DNA of 64,000 nucleotides, taken from positions 248,001 through 312,000 of the forward strand of contig UGUC01000002.1 in NCBI GenBank assembly GCA_900455155.1, given 5' to 3'. The DNA is from Providencia stuartii (lineage in GTDB: Bacteria; Pseudomonadota; Gammaproteobacteria; Enterobacterales; Enterobacteriaceae). Under the pieces are notes generated by a model. That model was given only the letters and a program-made list of their open reading frames with translations. It did not search any database and was not told the DNA's origin. This document shows positions 59,420-64,000 of this stretch, in pieces. The translations under genes were made by a program, and so were the position numbers. Position 1 is the first letter of the stretch. Every line of letters begins with the position of its first letter.

Positions 59420-60406
59420 ATGAATCAGGTTGTCTATATTGCTAGCCCCGAAAGCCATCAGATCCACGTTTGGTCTATGAACGAAGCCGGTGAACTGACG
59501 TTATTACAGACGGTGACAACACCAGGCCAAGTACAGCCAATGGTATTAAGCCATGATAAAAAGCACCTTTATATTGGTGTCCGACCCAATTTTCGAGTAA
59601 TCACTTATCAAATTGAAGATAAGGGCACTCTCAGACTAAAAGCTGAGACGGCAATTCCAAGTACACCGGTACATTTATCATTAGATAACACTGGTAAGTA
59701 TTTGTTTGTGCCGTCATACCATCAACATAATTTAGCTGTCTTACCTATCAACCAAGAAGGTGTACCACAAACCGCGATCCAAGTGATCGAAGGGCTACGA
59801 AACCCACACTCTTCACATGTTGATGCTGACAATCAACAATTATGGGTGCCGTGTTTGGGGGAAGATCATATTCGCTTATTTGATCTGCATGACGATGGTC
59901 ATTTAACCGAAGCTTCTGCTGATCAAATCAGTTCAGCAAAAGGCGCAGGCCCTCGCCACCTTGCATTCCATCCACAGCACAAAGTTATTTATTGTGTTAA
60001 TGAGTTGGATTCAACCATTAACGTTTACCATAAATTTACTCGCTATCGCCAAGTTCAGCATATTAACGTATACCCGGAAGGTCGTGAAAGCCAACGTTGG
60101 GCGGCAGATATTCATATCACGCCTGATGGACGTCATCTGTATGCGAGTGAGCGTTCAGATAGCTATATTAGCCATTTCCGAGTATCTGATGATGGCCGCG
60201 AGTTGACCCTAGAAGGGATTTATCCAACAGAAGCTCAGCCTAGGGGCTTTAACCTTGATGCAACAGGGCGCTTCTTGATTTCTAGCGGGCAAAAATCTGA
60301 CAGTATTTCTGTTTCAGAAATTGACCCGATTACAGGTAAACTCACCCAGATTGGTCGCTACCCAGTGGGCAAAGGCCCAATGTGGGTGACGGTATTAGCG
60401 CGTTAA
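59420..60406 (+). CDS. pgl: 6-phosphogluconolactonase (YbhE type)
   Basis: Seven-bladed beta-propeller lactonase of 328 residues, hydrolysing 6-phosphogluconolactone in the pentose phosphate pathway. QVVYIASPESHQIHVW, KGAGPRHLAFHPQHKVIYCVNE, WAADIHITPDGRHLYASERS and PRGFNLDATGRFLI are the conserved blade segments. Intact. Confidence 0.96.
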   Translation: MNQVVYIASPESHQIHVWSMNEAGELTLLQTVTTPGQVQPMVLSHDKKHLYIGVRPNFRVITYQIEDKGTLRLKAETAIPSTPVHLSLDNTGKYLFVPSYHQHNLAVLPINQEGVPQTAIQVIEGLRNPHSSHVDADNQQLWVPCLGEDHIRLFDLHDDGHLTEASADQISSAKGAGPRHLAFHPQHKVIYCVNELDSTINVYHKFTRYRQVQHINVYPEGRESQRWAADIHITPDGRHLYASERSDSYISHFRVSDDGRELTLEGIYPTEAQPRGFNLDATGRFLISSGQKSDSISVSEIDPITGKLTQIGRYPVGKGPMWVTVLAR

Positions 60407-60418
60407 TTGCTAAACTAA

Positions 60419-60447
60419 GATCTCCTCAAAGCACTGAGGGGATCTTT
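60419..60447. terminator. terminator between pgl and bioA
   Basis: GATCTCCTCA, loop AAGCAC, TGAGGGGATC, TTT: a 10-bp stem with one wobble, between convergent genes. Confidence 0.65.
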
Positions 60448-61717
60448 ACCCCTCAATCACGTTTCTCATTGCACTTGTCACTTTACTCAGTTGTTCCGGT
60501 GAAATAATGTAAGGTGGCATAACATAAATCAGCCGACCAAATGGCCTTACCCAAACCCCTTGTTCAACAAACTTTTTTTGTAATTCAGCGGTATTGACTG
60601 GCTGCTGCATCTCAATCACGCCAATCGCCCCTAAAACGCGCACCTGCTTGACGCTTGCGTGGGAGGACAAAGGTGCTAATTCAGCTAAGAGCTGCTGCTC
60701 AATCTTGGCGACAGTATGCTGCCATGGGCTTTCAAGCAATAATTTTAGGCTTGCGTTGGCGACGGCGCACGCTAATGGGTTCCCCATAAAGGTTGGCCCA
60801 TGCATGAAACAGCCCGCTTCGCCATTACTAATCGTTTCGGCAACATGACGCGTTGTTAAGGTGGCTGATAGTGTCATATATCCCCCCGTGAGGGCTTTGC
60901 CTAAGCACATAATATCCGGTGAAATAGCCGCATGGTCACAAGCAAATAATTGGCCTGTGCGCCCAAATCCTGTCGCGATTTCATCGGCTATCAGTAATAT
61001 GCCATAGTGATCACAAAGCTCACGAACGCCTTTTAGGTACTCGGGGTGATAAATACGCATTCCACCCGCACCTTGTACGATAGGTTCGAGTATAATTGCT
61101 GCAATTTCGCGATGTTTTGCTGCAAGTTCCTGCTTAATTGGTAATAAATCATCACTGTTCCATTCATCATGAAAACCACATTGTGGAGCCTCAACAAAAA
61201 TATGAGGAGGTAGATAACCTTTGTATAGGCCATGCATTGAATTATCAGGATCACATACTGCCATCGCACCAAAAGTATCCCCATGATAACCATGGCGTAA
61301 AGTTAAAATACGTTGGCGCTTTTCCCCTCTGGCCTGCCAATACTGGAGTGCCATCTTTAGTGACACTTCCACAGCCACCGATCCTGAATCGGCAAGAAAA
61401 ATACACTCTAAAGGCGCTGGAGTGATCTCAACGAGTTGACGGCACAAATTCACTGCGGAAGGGTGAGTGATGCCACCAAACATGACATGAGACATTTTTT
61501 GTAGCTGCTCAGTAGCGGCTTGATTGAGAACGGGATGATTGTAGCCGTGGATCGCCGCCCACCAAGAAGACATTCCATCAACAAGTGTTTTTCCATCAGA
61601 CATAATCAACTCTGCGCCTTTAGCCTCAACGATGGGATAGGCGGGGATCGGGTGGCTCATCGAGGTGTAGGGATGCCAGATATGCTTGGCATCGAATGCA
61701 ATATCAGAACTGTCCAT
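60446..61717 (-). CDS. bioA: adenosylmethionine-8-amino-7-oxononanoate aminotransferase
   Basis: PLP-dependent aminotransferase of 423 residues that makes 7,8-diaminopelargonate in biotin synthesis. [18 protein letters not shown] is the substrate-binding start; [18 protein letters not shown] has the PLP Asp, and [16 protein letters not shown] the PLP Lys. Intact. Divergent from bioB. Confidence 0.97.
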   Translation of the reverse strand: MDSSDIAFDAKHIWHPYTSMSHPIPAYPIVEAKGAELIMSDGKTLVDGMSSWWAAIHGYNHPVLNQAATEQLQKMSHVMFGGITHPSAVNLCRQLVEITPAPLECIFLADSGSVAVEVSLKMALQYWQARGEKRQRILTLRHGYHGDTFGAMAVCDPDNSMHGLYKGYLPPHIFVEAPQCGFHDEWNSDDLLPIKQELAAKHREIAAIILEPIVQGAGGMRIYHPEYLKGVRELCDHYGILLIADEIATGFGRTGQLFACDHAAISPDIMCLGKALTGGYMTLSATLTTRHVAETISNGEAGCFMHGPTFMGNPLACAVANASLKLLLESPWQHTVAKIEQQLLAELAPLSSHASVKQVRVLGAIGVIEMQQPVNTAELQKKFVEQGVWVRPFGRLIYVMPPYIISPEQLSKVTSAMRNVIEG

Positions 61718-61726
61718 TTTACTTTG

Positions 61727-61759
61727 TCGTCAACTTATTTAAATGAATTTGGTTGACAT
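61727..61759. promoter_or_regulatory. BirA operator between bioA and bioB
   Basis: TCGTCAACT, 15 bases, GGTTGACAT. Against the BirA consensus TTGTAAACC-N15-GGTTTACAA the halves match 6 and 7 of 9 positions with correct spacing, and the site lies in the divergent 93-base bioA-bioB gap, where biotinyl-AMP-bound BirA represses both sides. Confidence 0.7.
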
Positions 61760-61810
61760 GATAACCACAATATTTAAACTGGCAACGACTTTTTATGATG
61801 GAGATCTGCC

Positions 61811-62850
61811 GTGAGCGAATTAAAAAAGTGGACAACTAAACAGGCTAATGAATTGTTCTCTATGCCTTTCTTTGAGCTTTTGTTCCAAGCTCAGCAAGTT
61901 CATCGACAGCATTTTGACCCACAGCAAGTACAGGTCAGCACTTTGCTTTCAATCAAAACAGGGGCATGCCCAGAAGATTGCAAATATTGTGCACAAAGTG
62001 CTCGTTATAAAACCGGATTAGAAACTGAACGTTTAATGGAAGTTCAGCAAGTTCTTGAATCTGCAAAAAAAGCGAAGCAAGCAGGTTCAACGCGTTTTTG
62101 TATGGGAGCCGCTTGGCGTAATCCTCGTGAGGCGCGATATGCCTTATCTCGAAATGATGGTGCGAGAGGTGAAATCGCTAGGCATGGAAACCTGCATGAC
62201 ACTGGGAATGATTGACGATAGCCAAGCTCAGCGCCTTGCCGAAGCGGGGCTTGATTACTACAACCATAATCTTGATACCTCCCCTGAATACTATGGCAAC
62301 ATCATTACCACCAGAACTTATCAAGACCGCTTAGACACATTGGATAATGTACGTAATGCGGGTATCAAAGTGTGCTCTGGAGGGATTCTTGGTTTAGGGG
62401 AAAAAATCAGCGATCGAGCAGCGCTGTTGGTTCAACTTGCGAATTTACCTAAACCACCAGAAAGTGTACCGATCAATATGCTGATGAAAATGGAAGGCAC
62501 CCCGATGGCAGATAATGAAGATATCGATCCTTTTGATTTCATTCGAACTATTGCAGTAGCACGTATTATGATGCCGACCTCTTACGTCCGTTTATCGGCG
62601 GGTCGCGAATATATGAACGAGCAAACCCAAGCACTCTGTTTTATGGCAGGCGCTAATTCCGTATTTTATGGTTGTAAGCTGTTAACCGCTCCTAATCCGA
62701 ATGAAAATAAAAGATATCTCCTTGTTTAAAAAATTGAATATTAACCCAGAGCGTATTGAAGTGAGCGAAGGGGATAATCAACAAGCGGCACAATTAGCGG
62801 AGTCTATTTTGACAGCCGATAATTCACAGTTCTATAACGCGGCTGTCTAA
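61811..62850 (+). CDS. bioB: biotin synthase (two frameshifts)
   Basis: Radical SAM enzyme of 345 residues inserting sulfur into dethiobiotin. The SAM-cluster motif is [13 protein letters not shown] (CxxxCxxC); it also has [24 protein letters not shown] and [12 protein letters not shown]. It starts at GTG 61811. GAGGCG at 62129-62134 should be GAGCG (restoring [13 protein letters not shown]), and A4 at 62709-62712 should be A3 (restoring [14 protein letters not shown]). The stop TAATG overlaps the bioF start. Confidence 0.95.
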
Positions 62851-64000
62851 TGAGTTGGCAAACATTTATTCAAGCGCAACTCGAGCAGGCGTAAACAAAA
62901 TGCGGCTTGGCGTAAAAGAACCTGTATTGATTACAGCACAGGTCGTGAGTTGCGAATTAACGGGGAAAATTACCTGAATTTTTCAGGAAATGATTACTTA
63001 GGGTTAAGCCATCACCCCAAGGTCGTCGAGGCTTGGCAGCAAGGCGCCACATTATATGGCACCGGCAGTGGCGGTTCAGGGCACATTACTGGTTTTACTC
63101 GCGCCCATTATGATTTGGAAAACGCGCTATCTGCATGGTTGGGATATCCAAGGGCACTATTATTTATTTCTGGTTTTGCGGCGAATCAAGCGGTGATCAC
63201 CGCTTTAATGGGCAAGGGGAGCGCATTTTAGCCGATAAACTTAGTCATGCTTCGATTTTAGAGGCATCAATGCTTTCAAAAGCTAATTTACGGCGATTTG
63301 CTCACAATAGCCCTGCATCATTACAAAAAATTGCTCACCAGCACTTTAGATGCAAAGACACTCGTGATTAGTGAAGGGTGTTTAGCATGGATGGTGACAG
63401 TGCGCCTTTAGCGGAATTAAAACAGCTCGCGGAACAACATCACGCTTGGTTAATGGTCGATGATGCCCATGGTATTGGCGTGAGAGGGCGAGAAGGGCGT
63501 GTAGTTGTGATGTGCATGGTATTAAACCTGAATTACTGATTGTCACCTTCGGTAAAGCATTTGGTTTGAGTGGCGCTGCCGTTCTGTGTGATGAAGCAAC
63601 CGCAGATTACTTTATTCAAGCGGCTCGCCAACCTTATTTATAGTACCTCAATGCCACCAGCTCAGGCAGTTGCGCTATCAGCAGCGTTACAGCAGATCCG
63701 TACAGCCGATGATGCAAGGGAACGGCTTAATCAACATATTGAATATTTCAGAAAAAATAGTCAATTTAGTGATCTGCAATTAGCTGATTCACAGATGGCA
63801 ATTCAACCCGTCATTGTGGGTGATAATGAGGTGAGCTTACAGCTTTCTGATTATTTACGACAAAAAGGGCTATGGGTACAAGCGATACGTCCACCGACTG
63901 TCCCCACCAGGCAGTGCACGGCTCCGCATTACCTTGAGTGCAGCTCATCACCAACAAGATATCGATCAACTGTTGGAGGCGTTAAATGGTTTTACCATTA
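62850..64000 (+). CDS. bioF: 8-amino-7-oxononanoate synthase (partial, many frameshifts)
   Basis: PLP-dependent enzyme joining pimeloyl thioester and alanine. The ATG overlaps the bioB stop ([13 protein letters not shown]). Recognisable segments, in several frames: [102 protein letters not shown] (PLP Lys) and AIRPPTV. About six or more indels occur, some +1 and some -1 (for example near 62895, 63220, 63330, 63385, 63505, 63635, 63903), more than in any other gene here. The end runs into the window edge, so the true stop is not certain. Confidence 0.88.

Overview
The window looks like chromosome of a Morganellaceae member, most likely Providencia. The evidence is gene content and order matching Enterobacterales (kdpFABCDE; gltA/sdhCDAB-sucABCD-cydABX-ybgE-ybgC-tolQRAB-pal-cpoB-tRNA-Lys-nadA-pnuC-aroG-gpmA; modF-modE/acrZ-modABC-ybhA-pgl-bioA/bioBF), moderate-to-low GC, and a Providencia/Morganella-type class A acid phosphatase. 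The species call is inference.

Layout. (1) 1-5,150 is an AT-rich accessory block: several small exported proteins, a DUF4087 protein, a DUF3304 protein, a large Tle1/DUF2235-type lipase-like protein (candidate type VI secretion effector) and a small membrane protein. (2) 5,244-6,371 is insertion-sequence debris: an IS3-family fragment joined to an IS4-family fragment, next to the 3' remnant of a Sel1-repeat gene. (3) 6,590-9,226 holds a TSUP permease and glnS. (4) 9,362-17,709 (minus) holds a yfeK-like gene and the whole kdp potassium-uptake operon with its two-component regulator. (5) 18,120-21,618 holds ybfA, ybgI and a divergent MFS/AraC pair. (6) 21,690-37,422 is the central respiratory block: citrate synthase, succinate dehydrogenase, 2-oxoglutarate dehydrogenase, succinyl-CoA synthetase and cytochrome bd oxidase. 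(7) 37,556-42,989 is the Tol-Pal envelope operon. (8) 43,144-43,561 has three identical tRNA-Lys genes and a decayed fourth copy. (9) 44,027-45,728 is an accessory pair, acid phosphatase phoN and an aminoglycoside 6-adenylyltransferase homologue. (10) 45,978-51,315 holds nadA, pnuC, aroG, an outer-membrane barrel gene and gpmA. (11) 51,487-58,161 holds a CPBP protease and the molybdate genes. (12) 58,266 to the end holds ybhA, pgl and the divergent biotin genes; bioF is cut by the window edge.

A dominant technical feature is about twenty single-base frameshifts in otherwise intact housekeeping genes (for example pal, sdhC, cydB, nadA, modC, pnuC, bioB). Nearly all are one extra base, mostly in a homopolymer. 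Disrupting so many key genes at once is implausible, so I treat these as probable sequencing or assembly errors and give full-length gene coordinates. Genes overlooked by simple ORF calling because they are tiny (kdpF, cydX) are included.

I found no CRISPR array, prophage or complete novel multi-gene system. The most unusual biology is the effector-like block at the left end, where the lipase-like protein has Asp in place of the catalytic Ser.
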